Positions 28,594 through 42,000 of a stretch of 50,081 bases of DNA are shown one piece after another. The position numbers were made by a program, and so were the translations under genes. Below the pieces are notes generated by a model, which saw only the letters and a list, made by a program, of their open reading frames with translations, had not been told where the DNA came from and did no database searches. The DNA lies in the NCBI GenBank assembly GCA_002256145.1, contig NKIP01000025.1, positions 1 to 50,081 on the forward strand, given 5' to 3'. Positions within the stretch are counted from its first letter, which is position 1; each line of letters opens with the position of its first letter. Source of the stretch: Comamonadaceae bacterium PBBC1 (lineage in GTDB: Bacteria; Pseudomonadota; Gammaproteobacteria; Burkholderiales; Burkholderiaceae_C).

Positions 28594-29628
28594 TCAACTG
28601 AACAACTTGGCAGGTTCGTTCAGACGCTCCAAACTCATACCGCAACCGCGTGCGACACAGGTCAGAGGCTCGGGTGCAATGAATACCGGCACCCCGGTCT
28701 CATCGCTCAACAATTTGTCTAAATCACGCAGCAAAGCCCCGCCACCGGCCAGCACCATCCCCTTGTTCGCAATGTCTGCGCCCAGCTCAGGGGGCGTGCT
28801 CTCCAAGGCGTTTCTGACCACTTCAATGATCTGACCAAGCGGCTCCGTCAAAGCCGCCATCACTTCATTGCTGTTGATCGTGAAGCTGCGCGGCACCCCC
28901 AAGGCCATATGCCGACCATTGACCTCCATTTGCAAAACTTGCTTGGAAGGTATGGCACAGCCCACCGTGATCTTGATGCTTTCTGCCGTGTGCTCACCAA
29001 TCAACACGCCGTGGTTGCGACGCACATGGGTAATGATGGCCTCGTCAAACTTGTCACCACCCACGCGGATGCTGGATTTGTGAACCATGCCCCCCACAGA
29101 GATAACGCCCACTTCGGTGCTGCCCCCGCCAATGACCACCACCATCGAGCCAGTGGCGTCGGTCACGGGCATGCCTGCTCCAAAGGCCGCAGCCATGGGC
29201 TCTTCGATCAAAAAAACCTCTTTGGCACCTGTGGCCAAGGCTGACTCACGAATGGCACGCCTTTCAACCTGAGTCGAGCCACACGGCACACAAATCACCA
29301 TTCTGGGAAGTGATCTAAAAAGCCTCTTGCTCGGTTGAACTTTGCGAATGAATTCTTTGAGCATGAGTTCGGTCAAGGCGAAATCAGCAATCACCCCCCC
29401 GCGCATGGGGCGAGTGGCTGACAAATTGCCAGGCACCTTGCCCAACATCGCCTTGGCCTCGCTGCCCACAGCCTGCAAGGATTTTTTCCCCAAAGGCCCA
29501 CCTTCAGACCGAATGGCCACCACCGATGGCTCATCCAAAACAATGCCTTGTCCACGCACATAGATCAAGGTATTACAAGTCCCCAGATCAATGGCAATGT
29601 CTTTGGGTTGAAAAAGTCCTGAAAACAT
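28594..29628 (-). CDS. Divergent MreB paralogue with Val165 in the ATPase site
   Basis: An actin-like cytoskeletal protein of 344 residues. Phosphate-1 ([13 protein letters not shown]), the connecting segment [22 protein letters not shown] and the adenosine motif [15 protein letters not shown] are recognisable, so the fold is MreB. Yet the phosphate-2 motif reads [13 protein letters not shown], where MreB has VVDIGGGTTEVGV: Asp165 is replaced by Val, Thr by Ser, and the adenosine motif has Ala for Thr. The numbering equals E. coli MreB. It is not followed by mreC or mreD. It heads an operon with TPR/NTF2 and L,D-transpeptidase genes. I infer a nucleotide-binding but ATPase-poor variant that modulates or caps filaments; a normal mreB should exist elsewhere. 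Confidence 0.9.
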   Translation of the reverse strand: MFSGLFQPKDIAIDLGTCNTLIYVRGQGIVLDEPSVVAIRSEGGPLGKKSLQAVGSEAKAMLGKVPGNLSATRPMRGGVIADFALTELMLKEFIRKVQPSKRLFRSLPRMVICVPCGSTQVERRAIRESALATGAKEVFLIEEPMAAAFGAGMPVTDATGSMVVVIGGGSTEVGVISVGGMVHKSSIRVGGDKFDEAIITHVRRNHGVLIGEHTAESIKITVGCAIPSKQVLQMEVNGRHMALGVPRSFTINSNEVMAALTEPLGQIIEVVRNALESTPPELGADIANKGMVLAGGGALLRDLDKLLSDETGVPVFIAPEPLTCVARGCGMSLERLNEPAKLFS

Positions 29629-29674
29629 TGGGTTGGGAAGTTAAATTGATTATTTTGTTAAAAATCACAATTTT

Positions 29675-29702
29675 ATTGTATCCCCAATGGCGTGGTCAGC
29701 AA
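29675..29702 (-). promoter_or_regulatory. Candidate promoter of the MreB operon
   Basis: Read on the minus strand: TTGCTG (29702-29697), 16 bases, TACAAT (29680-29675), leaving about 40 bases to the ATG. The -35 is weak, so this is tentative. Confidence 0.35.
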
Positions 29703-29787
29703 ACGAATTGTGTGCAGTCAAGGTGTAACTGCATGCTTTACAACGTTTGAGACTTTTCAAGGCAAGGCAGACAGTTTTAAATTTTTT

Positions 29788-29846
29788 TGTAAGAGCCAGC
29801 CCTGCTGGCGATGGTGTTCGGTTTTTTTGTAGGAGCCAGCCCTGCT
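29788..29846. repeat. REP-like palindrome cluster B
   Basis: One full copy (29788-29812, TGTAAGAGCC...TGGCGAT) and one copy broken off after CCCTGCT (29828-29846), in the same orientation, joined by GGTGTTCGGTTTTTT. The broken copy runs into unrelated sequence ATTCGCCG, suggesting a deletion or insertion at that point. Confidence 0.8.
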
Positions 29847-29972
29847 ATTCGCCGAAATGGCCCGACTTCCGGCACTGCTAGGCAATGAAAGGCGGTGACG
29901 GACACGGAGATGACAGACGGTGTTCGTACAAAACATTTGTTGTTTTGGCATTTTTATAGGGAAAACCTAGGG

Positions 29973-29986
29973 TTGACCAGGGTCAA
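29973..29986 (+). promoter_or_regulatory. Operator-like palindrome upstream of the giant gene
   Basis: TTGACC-AG-GGTCAA, two six-base arms with a two-base spacer, 49 bases before the ATG. The left arm could also serve as a -35 (TTGACC), but no good -10 lies at the right distance; ATGATAAT is 20 bases on. A regulator or sigma site is possible. Confidence 0.35.
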
Positions 29987-30035
29987 TACCACTCAAAATG
30001 ATAATTTTTCTAATTTTGATTAAAGCGAGTTAATC

Positions 30036-33000
30036 ATGGGTATCAAGTTGACTTTGGCGGATTTGGATTTTTTGTGGGCCCAACTCAACTTGCCCCAAAA
30101 TGACCCCCGAAATGCGCCTTTTGGCACCATCCTTGACCCGTTTGGCATTCGAGATGTGGGGGGCATCGGCAACAACCTCAACAACCCATTTTTTGGAGCT
30201 ACCGACCAGCTTTTTGTACGCAAAACACCGGCCGTATTCAAGCAAGCAGAGGGCACTTTCAGCTTTGGCCCCGGCGGACCGCAGGTGGTGCCGGTGCCGG
30301 TCAGCTATGCCGTGCGGGATGTCAATCTGGTGGACAGCTCGGCCAGGACCATCAGCAATCTGGTGTCGGATCAATCTTCGCAGGCCTTGTCGGCATTGGG
30401 TTACACCACGGCCGGGCAGCAAAAACTGGCTGTTCTGGATGATCCCTACGCCACACCTGGTGGGCGCATTTCTCCGGTGACCCTGGACGCAACCAACCCC
30501 TTACCCTACAGTTCGATCACCACCTTGCTGGGCCAGTTTTTTGACCACGGACTGGATTTCGTCAAAAAGGGCGCGGATGGCATGATTTTGGTGCCGCTCT
30601 TGCCCGGTGACCCACTGTACAACCACCCTGACAACGCCATCTACCAAGGTGATCAGATTGTGGGGTACAAAAACTTCATCCTGGCTGATCGCACCAACAC
30701 GGTCCACGTCGATGTGAACGAGGCCAGCACAGACCGTCTGGTGCAGGCCTTGGGCCTGACCGAAGACCGTTATGTGGCCGGTGACCCGGGCGTCACGGTC
30801 GGCCGTGTGGTGGGGGTTGCACCCATTCAAGCGGACATCATCTTGGGTGGCGTGCTCATCTTGAACCGCATCGCCATCAACATTCAGCCCGGGGCCACCA
30901 CGGCCGACGTGGTGGCGGCCATCAACGCCCAGTCCAAGCCCACAGGCATCAGTGCCTCTTTGGATGCACAGGGCCGTTTGGTGCTGGACTACCAGGCCAA
31001 CGAAAGCGTCAACCTCACCTCGCCGTTTGTGGACCTGAGCCAGTCTTATGGGTCAGTGGCCAGCCACACCGCCTTCATCCGCGAATACCAAGAGGTCAAT
31101 GGCCGGTATGAAATCACGGGCCGCCTGCTCAGCGGGGGTGCAGACAAGGACAACGACGGCCGGGCCGATGGCATGGCGACCTGGAAATCAACCGTGCAAA
31201 ACGCGCGTGTCGTCAACATCGTTTTGCACGACAAAGATGTGGCCGACATTCCAGTGGTGCGTTTGGGCGCTGAAGGCGTGCCCTTCATGGACGCTTCAGG
31301 CATGTGGCTCGTGGCACGAGAAAAAGTCAGTGGCGACATCTACTATGTGCAAGACAGCTTCATCTCGGCCAACACCCTGGCTTTGAAATTGCTGGCCGAT
31401 GGCTCCACGCAAGCCATCACGGGGGTTGAGCTGCAAGCCATTCAAGGCCAACTGCTGCTGCAAACCACAGGGCACGCGTTTTTGGACGACATGGCGCACG
31501 GCGTTTTGAGGACCATTGACCCCACCACCGGCGACCTGTCGGCTGGAAACCCCGAGGCGCGTGCTTTGCTCGATGCCCACCTGATTTCGGGCGATGGGCG
31601 AACCAACGAAAACGTGGGTTTGACCATGATCCACGACGTGTTCCATGCCGAACACAACAGCGTGGTGGCGGACCTCAAGTCGCGCATGACGCTCAATGCC
31701 GATGGCACCTACACCGAACAGGTCAACGGTCGCATTTGGTCTGGCGAGGACATTTTCCAAGCCGCCAAACTCGTCAGCGAAATGCAATACCAGCACATGA
31801 TTTTTGGCGAGTTTGTGCGCAAGTTCAGCCCCAACATCAATTTGTTTGCAGGTTACGACGTCACCATTGACCCGGCCATTTCGGCCGAGTTTGCGCACGC
31901 GGTTTACCGCTTTGGCCACTCCATGCTGACCGAAACCGTGGCCATGACCGGTTACGACCCCCTCACGGGCCTGTCCAACGGCCAAGACAACTCGATGGGC
32001 TTGATCCAGGCCTTCATCAACCCCTTGGCCTACAAAACCGACACGGCAGGTCAGGTGGCCCTGGGCATGTCGGGCCAAGTGGGCAACGCCATTGACGAAT
32101 GGGTGACCGGCGCTTTGCGCAACAACCTGGTGGGCTTGCCGCTGGACTTGGCCACCCTCAACATCGTGCGGGGCCGTGACACGGGCATGGGCTCTCTCAA
32201 CGAGGTGCGTGCCTCCTTGTATGCCAGCACCGGTTTGTCGTCTTTAAAGCCGCACGACACCTGGGATGAGTTTGCTGCCAGTTTGTTGCACCCCGAGTCG
32301 CTTGAAAACTTCATCATGGCCTACGCGCGGGATGTGGTGCTGGACACTTACGGCGATCTGGACCCTCTGGTGTCGGGCATACAGCGCCCGGTGGACGGCC
32401 TGGCCGGTTGGGACACCCTGCGCGACAGTCCAGACGAGGCCAGTCGCCAACTGTACGCGCAGGCTTTGCGCGAATCGGCACGCTCGGCCATCAACGACGA
32501 TGCCTTCATGGGAGGGAATTTCGGGCTCAACAACGTCGATTTCTGGATCGGCGGTCTGGCCGAAAAGAAGGTGCCCGGCGGCATGCTGGGGGCCACCTTT
32601 GACTTCATCTTTGCGACCCAGATGATCAAGCTGCAAAACGCAGACCGTTTTTATTACTTGTCCCGCTTGGCCGGCACAGACTTGCTGGTGGAAATTGAAA
32701 GTCAGCTTTTTTCGGATCTGGTCATGCGCTCGACCGGGGTCAAGCACTTGTACTCCGATATTTTTTCTGTCCCCGATCAGTACGTGGAGATCGGCACGCC
32801 CGGCACGACTGCAGAAACTTTCGGCACCTTGTCCTCACTTCAGCGCACCACCACCACGGTGATGGATGTCGAGGGCAATTGGGTCAAAGTCAACAAAGCC
32901 GGCTGGGTGGGCAGCGACAACACCGGCTGGACTTTTTATGGCAACCCAGGCGAGTACCTGGATGCCCGTGGCGTCTACAGCCCCAACAACACCGCATCGC

Positions 33001-36000
33001 TCAAAGGCAACGCCAGCGAGATGATTGGCGGCACCAACGTGGCCGAACACATCAACGCCCAAGGGGGCAACGACACGGTCTGGGGCGACGGCGGCAACGA
33101 CACCATCGAAGGTGGTGATGGCAATGATTTTCTGCACGGTGGTGATGGCGATGACCTCATCACCGACGCGCAGGGCATTGACCTGATTTGGGGCGATGCA
33201 GGCAACGACACCATCCACGCTGGCAGCGGGGCTGACCAGGTTTTTGGTGGTGACGGCAATGACCTGTTGTTTGGCGGTTTGGGCCCTGATGCGGTCAATG
33301 GCGCGGCGGGCAACGACGTCATCTATGGTGACTCTGGTGCCATTCAAATCAACCTCGTCAACGGCGTGATGGTCGAGGTCATGGACGTCAATGGCGATGC
33401 CGATGTGTTGACGGGTGGACTGGGCAACGACACCCTGTTTGGTGGCGGTGGTGCGGACATCATGGACGGCGCCGAGGGTGACGATGTGCTCTATGGCGGT
33501 CTGGGCAGCGACCTCCTGACCGGTGGTTTTGGCAATGACCGCTTTGTCATGGACGCCTCGGACATTGGCTTTCTCAATGCCATGGACGGTGGCATGGACC
33601 ATGACGTGGTGGATTACTCCGCCAGCGCGGGCGCTGGCGCTGGCACGGGGCCTGACCGCTTGGGCATTGACATTGACCTCAACCCGATTGCGCCGGTACT
33701 GGCCCCCGTGCCAGCGCCACCTGTGCCCGATTTGTTCCTCAGCATCGAAGAAGTCATTGGCTCGCGCTTCAACGACAACATCCGTGGCGGTGCCAATTTG
33801 CCACTGCAGTTGGGCACCCTGAACAACGAGTTGGGCATTCAGATCAATTTCGGAACGGTGGCTTTTCCCTTGTTCCGCACCTCGACCGTCATGATCGACG
33901 GGGGTTTGGGCAACGACACGATCGAAGGCGGCGACGGCACCGGGCAGTGGTTGCTGCAGGCCAATGGCACTTATGCCTACGAAGGCTGGGCGCTCAACCC
34001 GGATGGCGTCAGTTACACCTATGTCGGCGGATTTTGGGGTGGCGACGTGTGGGACCCCACCACCGCAGGACCGGGCATGGACGTGCTGACCGGCGGCGAT
34101 GGCATCGACACGATCACTTATCGCACCGCCACCAGCACTGCGGCCACGGCCATCAATGTGTTGGGGCCACCCACGCCGAATGTGACGGGCGTGACCGTGA
34201 ACCTCTTGATCCTGGAGGCGCAAAACACCATCAATGCCGGCTGGGATTTGTTGTCTGGCTTTGAAAATGTGGTGGGCAGTGCCTTCGATGACACCCTCAC
34301 GGGCAACGACACGGCCAACATGCTCGACGGTGGCGTGGGCAATGACACCCTGGACGGCGGTGCGGGCAACGACACCTTGGTCGGAGGCCTGGGCGACGAC
34401 CTTGTGCAAGGCGGCGCAGGCAACAACACCGTCAGCTACCTGACGACCAACAGCACGGCCCTGATTGCCGGTGCCAACGGGGCCACGCCTGGCGTGACCG
34501 GTGTGGCGGTCGACCTCAGTTTGGCCACAGCGCAAAACACCATCAACGCCGGTCTCGACATCTTGGTTGGCATACAGAACGTGGTCGGCACCATTTTCAA
34601 CGACACCCTGTCTGGTGGTGCCGATGCCATCTTGGTGGACAACGTGCTGGATGGTCAAGCTGGCAATGACACTTTGACCGGGGGTGGCGGCAACGACACC
34701 CTGATCGGCGGGCTGGGCGACGATTCATTGAACGGCGGTGCGGGCATCGACACCGCCTCTTTCGCGGGCACAGCGGCAGCCGTTGTGGCCAACCTGTCGA
34801 ACGCGTCGGTCACCGCACTGGGCTTGACGGTGGCCAGTAACCGCGCCAATGGTGGTGCAGGCCTGGACGTGTTGACCGCCATCGAAAACCTGATCGGCGG
34901 CGATGCCAGTGATGTGCTGATCGGCAGCACAACAGCCAACCGACTCGATGGCGGTCTGGGCAATGATTCTCTGGATGGCGGAGCGGGCAACGACACCTTG
35001 TCGGGCGGCGCAGGCAACGACACTTTGCTCGGCGCTGCGGGCAACGACCTGCTCGAAGGCGGCGTGGGCAACGACACCCTGACCGACACGGCTGGCGTGG
35101 ACACTTTGGTGGGTGGCTCGGGCGACGACACCTACACCGTGATCGCGGGCTCCACCATCACCGAGTTGGCCAATGAAGGCATCGACACGGTGCGCACGGC
35201 TTCTACGGTGTTCACTTTGGCCAACCACCTTGAAAACCTGGTGTACACCAACGCCGCCGCCTTCCAGGGCACGGGCAACGCTTTGGCCAACACCCTCACG
35301 GGCGGTGGCGGTGCCGACACCTTGAACGGCGCAGACGGCGACGACACCTTGGTGGGGGGGCTGGGCAACGACCGGCTCGATGGCGGTGCCGGTGCCGACA
35401 CAGCCTCTTATGCGGACACAGTCGCTGAGGTCACCGTCAACCTGTCTGCCGTGACAGTGGGGGGTGTGCTGGCGGGTCAAACGGGTGGTGCGGCAGGCAC
35501 CGACACGCTGGTGTCCATTGAAAACGCCACCGGCGGATCGGGTGCCGACACCTTGGTGGGCAGTGACGCCAACAACCAACTCGATGGCGGCGCGGGCAAC
35601 GACACCTTGCAAGGTGGCCTGGGCGACGACACCTACACCGTCGACAGCCTGAGCGATGTGGTCACCGAGTTGGCCGGACAAGGCCTGGACACGATCCGCA
35701 CCCGTTTGAACGCCTACACCACGTTGGCCGACAACGTTGAAAACCTGGTCTTTACCGGCGTGGGCAACTTCACCGGCACAGGCAACACCCTGGCCAACAT
35801 GCTGCAAGGCGGCTCGGGCAACGACACCTTGTCGGGTGGCGATGGCAACGACACCCTCGACGGTGGCGCGGGCGATGACTCGATGTCAGGCGGTGCGGGC
35901 AACGACGTTTACCTGGTCAACTCATTGCTGGACAAGGTCACCGAAGCATCTGGCCAAGGCATCGACACGGTGCGCACCTCGCTGTCCACCTACCAACTGG

Positions 36001-39000
36001 GCCAAAACATCGAAAACCTGGTCTACACCGGTCCCATTGGTTTTTATGGCGAAGGCAACACGCTGGACAACGTCATCACCGGTGGCGCGGGTGACGACAC
36101 CTTGGTGGGCGGACTGGGCAACGATGTGCTCAATGGAGGCGAAGGCTCCGATCTGGCCTCGTACACCAGTGCTGCCGGAGCGCTCACCGTCAATTTGGTC
36201 TTGGGCACCGTCTCGGGCAACCAAGGCAACGACACCTTGGTCTCCATCGAGCGGGTCATCGGTGGCTCGGGCGGAGACACCCTGATTGGCAACGATGCCG
36301 ACAACGTGCTCGACGGTGGCTTGGGCAACGACACCCTGCGCGGTGGACGGGGCAACGACATCTATGTGATCAACTCTCAACTCGATGTGATCGATGAGAG
36401 CCCTGGCGAAGGCAACGACACCGTCATCACCTCGATGGGCGAATACACCCTGGGCGCTGACAACATTGAAAACCTGGAATTTTTTGGGGACCTGACGCAC
36501 CGGGGTTTTGGCAGCAACCAGGCCAACCGCATGGTGGGTGGCGCTTTCAACGACGAACTCGATGGCGCAGAAGGCAACGACACCCTGCTGGGCGGTTTGG
36601 GCAACGACACCTTGCGCGGTGGGCTGGGCGACGACCTCTTGTCCGACGGGCAAGGTTTCAACGTGCTGGCGGGCGGCGAGGGCAACGACACCTATGTGGT
36701 GACCGACAAACGGGTCGACCGCGTCATGGAATTCGCTGCCGAGGGCACCGACACGGTTCAAACCAGTCTGACCAACTACACACTCGATGCCGAGGTGGAA
36801 AACCTGGTCTACACCGGCACCTCGGCGCTGGTGGGCTTCAGTGGCGTGGGCAATGCCCTGGACAACGAAATTTCGGGCGGCGTGGCCAGCGATGACTTGC
36901 AAGGCGGCGACGGCAACGACACCCTGATCGGTGGTCTGGGCAACGATGCCCTGAACGGTGGCGCAGGTTTTGATGCGGCCTCTTATGCCACGGCCACGGC
37001 GGGCGTCACCGTCAGTTTGCTCACAGGCGTGTCTTCGGGCAGCGCGGGCGCCGATCGACTGCAGTCGATCGAATCCTTGATCGGCAGTGCCTTCAACGAT
37101 TCGCTCACAGGCGATGCGGGCAACAACACCCTCGAAGGCGGCGCAGGCAACGACACCCTGGTCGGCGGCGCAGGCATTGACACGGTCAGCTATGCCAGTG
37201 CCCAAAGCGGGGTCAGCGTCTCGCTGGGCACGCAGTTCACCATTGCCGCTTTGTCGGCCTTGGCCCAACAAAACACACAAGGCGCGGGTTCTGACCGCTT
37301 GAGTGGTTTTGAAAACCTCACCGGCAGCCAGTTTGCCGACACGCTGACCGGCAGCACCTCGGACAACACACTGGACGGTGGCGCGGGCAACGACAGCCTG
37401 AGCGGCGACAACGGCAACGACCTTTTGCTCGGTCGTGGCGGCTCAGACACCCTGACCGGTGGCGGGGGCAACGACACCCTCAATGGCGGCCAAGGCGTTG
37501 ACACGGTCAACTATGCCGGTGGCACAGCCGTCACGGTCAACCTGGCCACGGGCGTGGCCACCGGTGTGGGCACCGACAGCTTGCTCAACATCGAAAACGT
37601 GATCGGCTCCACGGCTGCCGACCTCTTGATTGGCGATGCCGCCAACAACCGCCTGGACGGTGGCGATGGCTTTGACACCGTGTCTTATGCCTCAGCCACC
37701 AGTGGCGTGGTGGTCAAGATCCCACTCGGCACCACCTCGGGCGGTGGGGGCAATGACCAACTGGTCTCCATCGAAGCCATTGTGGGCAGTCAGCATGCGG
37801 ACACCCTGATGGGTGGCGCTGGCGGCGACAACCTCGACGGCGCTGCCGGTGACGACAGCCTGGACGGCGGTGCAGGCAACGACACCTTGGCCGGTGGCGT
37901 GGGCAGCAACACGATCAAAGGCGGCACGGGCACCGACACCGCCACTTACCAAGGGGCGCTGGCCGGGGTGAGTGTGAGCCTGGCGCTGACCATTGCCCAG
38001 GCCACAGGCCAAAGCACCGATGTGCTGGAGTCCATCGAAAACCTGACAGGCAGTGCCTTTGCCGACCAATTGACAGGCGACACCAATGCCAACGTGCTCG
38101 ATGGTGCGGCGGGCAACGACAGCCTGGCCGCTGGCGCAGGCAACGACACCCTGATCGGTGGCCTGGGCAACGATCAACTCGACGGCGGCGAGGGCACCGA
38201 CACCGCGTCGTTTGCCGCGTCGGCCACAGCCGTCTCGGTCTCTTTGGAGGCGGGCACCGTCACGGGTGAAGGCACCGACACCCTGGTCTCGATCGAAAAC
38301 ATCGTGGGCAGCGCATTGAACGACACCCTCTCAGGGGGGGCAGACAGCTTGGTGGTCAACAGCGTGTTGGACGGTGGTGCGGGCAACGACTCGGTCTTGG
38401 GCGGCGGCGGTGACGACACCTTGATCGGCGCCTTGGGCAACGACACGCTCAACGGCGGCGCGGGCATCGACACGGCCTCTTACACCGCCGCCACGGCGGC
38501 AGTTTCGGTCAACCTGAGCACGGGCGCCGTCACGGGCGGGGCCGGCACAGACACGCTGTCCAACATCGAAAACGTGGTGGGCAGCAACTTCAACGACACC
38601 CTGATCGGTGGGGTCGGCCAGAACATCTTGACCGGTGGCTTGGGCAACGACACCTACACCGTGGACACCAGCACCGACCAAGCGATTGAACTCGCAGGCC
38701 AAGGCACCGACACGGTGCAGACCTCGGCGCTGACGACCTGGACACTTGGTGAGCACCTGGAAAACCTGACCTACACCGGCACAGGTGCTTTTACAGGCGT
38801 GGGCAACGCTCTGAACAACGTGCTCACCGCTGCAGCAGGCAACCAAAGCCTGGACGGCGGTGCAGGCAACGACACCCTCAATGGCGGCGCGGGCAACGAC
38901 ACCCTGACCGGTGGCGCAGGCATTGACACGGTCACCTATGCGGGCACGGCCGCCGCCGTGTCGGTCAACCTGCTCACGGGCGTGGTCAGTGGGGGGGCGG

Positions 39001-42000
39001 GCACAGACACCCTGATTGGCATCGAAAACGTGATCGGTGGCACCGGTGCCGACACCCTGGTGGGCAGCAACGATGACAACGTGATGGAAGGCGGTGCGGG
39101 CAACGACAGCATGTCGGGTGGCCTGGGCAACGACACCTACTTTGTGAACGCAGCGGGTGACGTGGTCACCGAAGGCATTGGCCAAGGCACCGACACAGTG
39201 TCCACCGATTTGGCCACTTACACCTTGGTGGCCAACGTTGAAAACCTGTTGGGCACCCGCGCCGGCCAATTGCTGGGCACCACCTTCAGCGGCACAGGCA
39301 ATGCGCTGGACAATTTGATCGTCGGCACCAACGGTGCGGACAACCTGGTCGGTGGCGCAGGCAACGACACCTTGGTGGGCGGCGGCACCAATGCGCTGAA
39401 CAACCTCTTGAGCGCAGCCGACACCCTGGATGGCGGTGCAGGGACCGACACCGTGACCTTTGCCGGCCTGACCGCCGGTGTGGTGGTGACCCTGGCCAAC
39501 CAAGCCAGCAACCAGGACGTCACCAACGGCATCATCCGTTTGGTGGGCATGGAAAACCTGGTGGGCAGTTCTTTCGCCGACCAACTCTCGGGCGATGGCA
39601 ATGCCAACGTGCTCGACGGTGCCGATGGCGACGACACCCTGATTGGCGGCTTGGGCAACGACACCCTGATCGGTGGCTTGGGCATCGACACGGCCAACTT
39701 CAGCGCAGCCACAGCGGCCGTCACCCTGAACCTGCGCACCGGCCAGGCCACAGGCAACCAGGGCTCTGACAGCATTTCTGGCATTGAAAACCTGCTGGGT
39801 GGCGGCTTCAACGACACCCTGGAAGGCGATGCCTTGGCGAACCGCCTCGATGGCGGCCTGGGCAACGACACCCTGATTGCCAGCGCAGGCCAAGACACCT
39901 TGGTGGGCGGTGGCGGCAGCGACGTGGCCGTGTTTGCCGGGGCCATCACCGACTACAGCTTTGTGATCGACCGGGTCTCGGGCCTGTTGGTCGTGCGTGG
40001 CGCAGGCGGCAACTACACGGCCTTGGTCGACGTCGAGCAAGTGCAGTTTTTGAGCGGCAACGCAGGCACCGTGGCCGTGGGCAATTTGCCCATGACCGAC
40101 ATCGCCCCGGCGCGGGTGGTGTCATTTGGGGCCACCACCGCCTCGGGCCTGTTCAACAGCGGCGATGTGGTGACCCTGACCGCCACCGTGAACGAGTCGG
40201 TGCAGGCAGGCTCCGAGATGGCGGTGCTGCTGGACACCGGCGCACAAGTGGTCTTGCGTGCCAACAGCGCGGGCACGCTGCTGACGGGGGACTACACCGT
40301 GGCCGCAGGCGAGACCACTGAGCTGCTCAACGTGGTGTCCTATGCGAATGCGCCCAACGGCAGCGTCAAAGACACCGCAGGCAACACCATGGACGAGTTT
40401 GCACTGCCCGCGATCAACATCGCCGATGCGCGTCAAATCCAGATCGACACCACGGCCCCCACGGTTTTGCTGTTCAGCTCGACCGCGCCCGACGGCAGCT
40501 ACGGCAACGGCGACACCCTCATCATCACGGCCACCCTGTCCGAGGTGGTGGTGGCAGGTGCCGCCATCGACGTCACCCTCAACACCGGCGATGTCATCAC
40601 CCTCAAGGCGGGCACCACCTCCAACGTCTTGCGCGGCACCTACGTGATCGGTGCAGGCGATTCGGTGGCCAGCTTGGGCGTGTCCAGTTACGTGCCCAGT
40701 GCCAGTGCCCAAGACCTGGCTGGCAACGTGGTGGTGCCTGGCGCGGCCACATCCATTGACTTGGCGGTCGACGACCTGAGCAACATCCCGGCATCGCGCA
40801 ACTTGCTGATCGACACGGTCAAACCCAACACACCCAGCATTGGGCTGATCTATGACGATGTCTCGCCGATGGTGGGCAATTTGACGGATCTGATCACCAA
40901 CGACCGCCGTCCCACACTGTCCATCTCTGCCGAGTCCGGTGTCACGGTGGACGTGTACAACCTGGGCCGCTACATCGGCAGCGCCATCGAACAAGTCGGT
41001 GAGCCGGTGCAAGGCTTGGTGCAATACCGCTTCACCCCCAGCTACGCCTTGGGCGAGGGCCAATACCAATTCACCGTTCGCGCGGTCGATGCAGCGGGCA
41101 ACGTGAGCGACGCCTCTTTGGCCACAGCGCTGACCATCGACTTCACCGCCCCAGTGGCTCCCAAAGTCGACGCGCTCAGAACCAGTTCAACTGACCCCCT
41201 GGTCACCGGTTTGGCGGCTTTGCAAGTGGGCGAGACGCTCACCGTCACCTTTGACCAGGCGAGTTATTCCGCCCGGGTTGTGGCGCGGCCAACGCTTGCG
41301 CTGCCCGATGGCGTGGTGGAATACAGCACCAACCTCGTTCCTGTGCCCAGCCCCTTGCCTTTCAGTGTGGACCTGGCCGCCAACAGCTGGTCTTTGGCCT
41401 TGTCAGGTTTGGTTGAAGGCAGTTACTCGGTGCAAGCCTCTGTTGTGGACCGCGCGGGCAACCTGACGGTTGAAAGCACCAGCAACGAATTGGTGGTCAA
41501 CACCAGTGCGCCCATGGTGGCGGGGTTCCGCTCCAACACACTTGACGGCACCTACGGCCAAGACCAACCCATCTCCATCATTGCCGACATGAGCGAGATG
41601 GTCCAAGGCGGCGGCACCCTCGAGGTGGAGCTGTCCACTGGCGAGTTGGTCACGCTCACCACGCCCACCCAACAGCCCTCCATGATTTTGGTGGGCACCT
41701 ACATGGTCAAGGCGGGCAATACGGCGGCCGACCTGGCGGTGGAGAGTTATTCGGGCATCTCGGACACCCTGCCCAAGAACATGGCCGGGACCCCCATGTC
41801 GCTGACCTTCACCATGCCCGGCAGCAGCAACATTGCCGACCAAAGCGCCATTGTGGTGGACACCACCGCACCTGTCGTGCCGGTGATCACGGCCATTTTG
41901 GACAACGTGGGGCCCACCACCGGCCCACTGAGTCTGACGGTGGGAGAAGGTCACACCGACGACAACACCCTCGTGTTCCAGCTCAGCGCCGAGACGGGGT

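Larger units (their letters stand above)
29629..30035. other. 407-bp divergent intergenic region
   Basis: Lies between the MreB operon and the giant peroxidase gene. It holds the candidate mreB-side promoter, two REP-like copies (29788-29846), an AT-rich stem (29929-29947, CAAAACA-TTTGT-TGTTTTG) and the TTGACC palindrome (29973-29986). I see no open frame that looks like a gene. Confidence 0.7.

Noticed and set aside
29929..29947. AT-rich stem CAAAACA/TGTTTTG as a terminator
   Set aside because: The stem has little GC, and it lies in a divergent promoter region where no gene ends.
34290..39930. CRISPR array or DNA tandem repeat
   Set aside because: The regular repeats encode RTX nonapeptides in one frame, repeats vary at third codon positions and there are no unique spacers between identical repeats.
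32835..40040. Long minus-strand open frames opposite the giant gene
   Set aside because: They are mirror images of the RTX repeats (His/Val/Ala-rich repeated text) and share their periodicity; no start signals or motifs support them.
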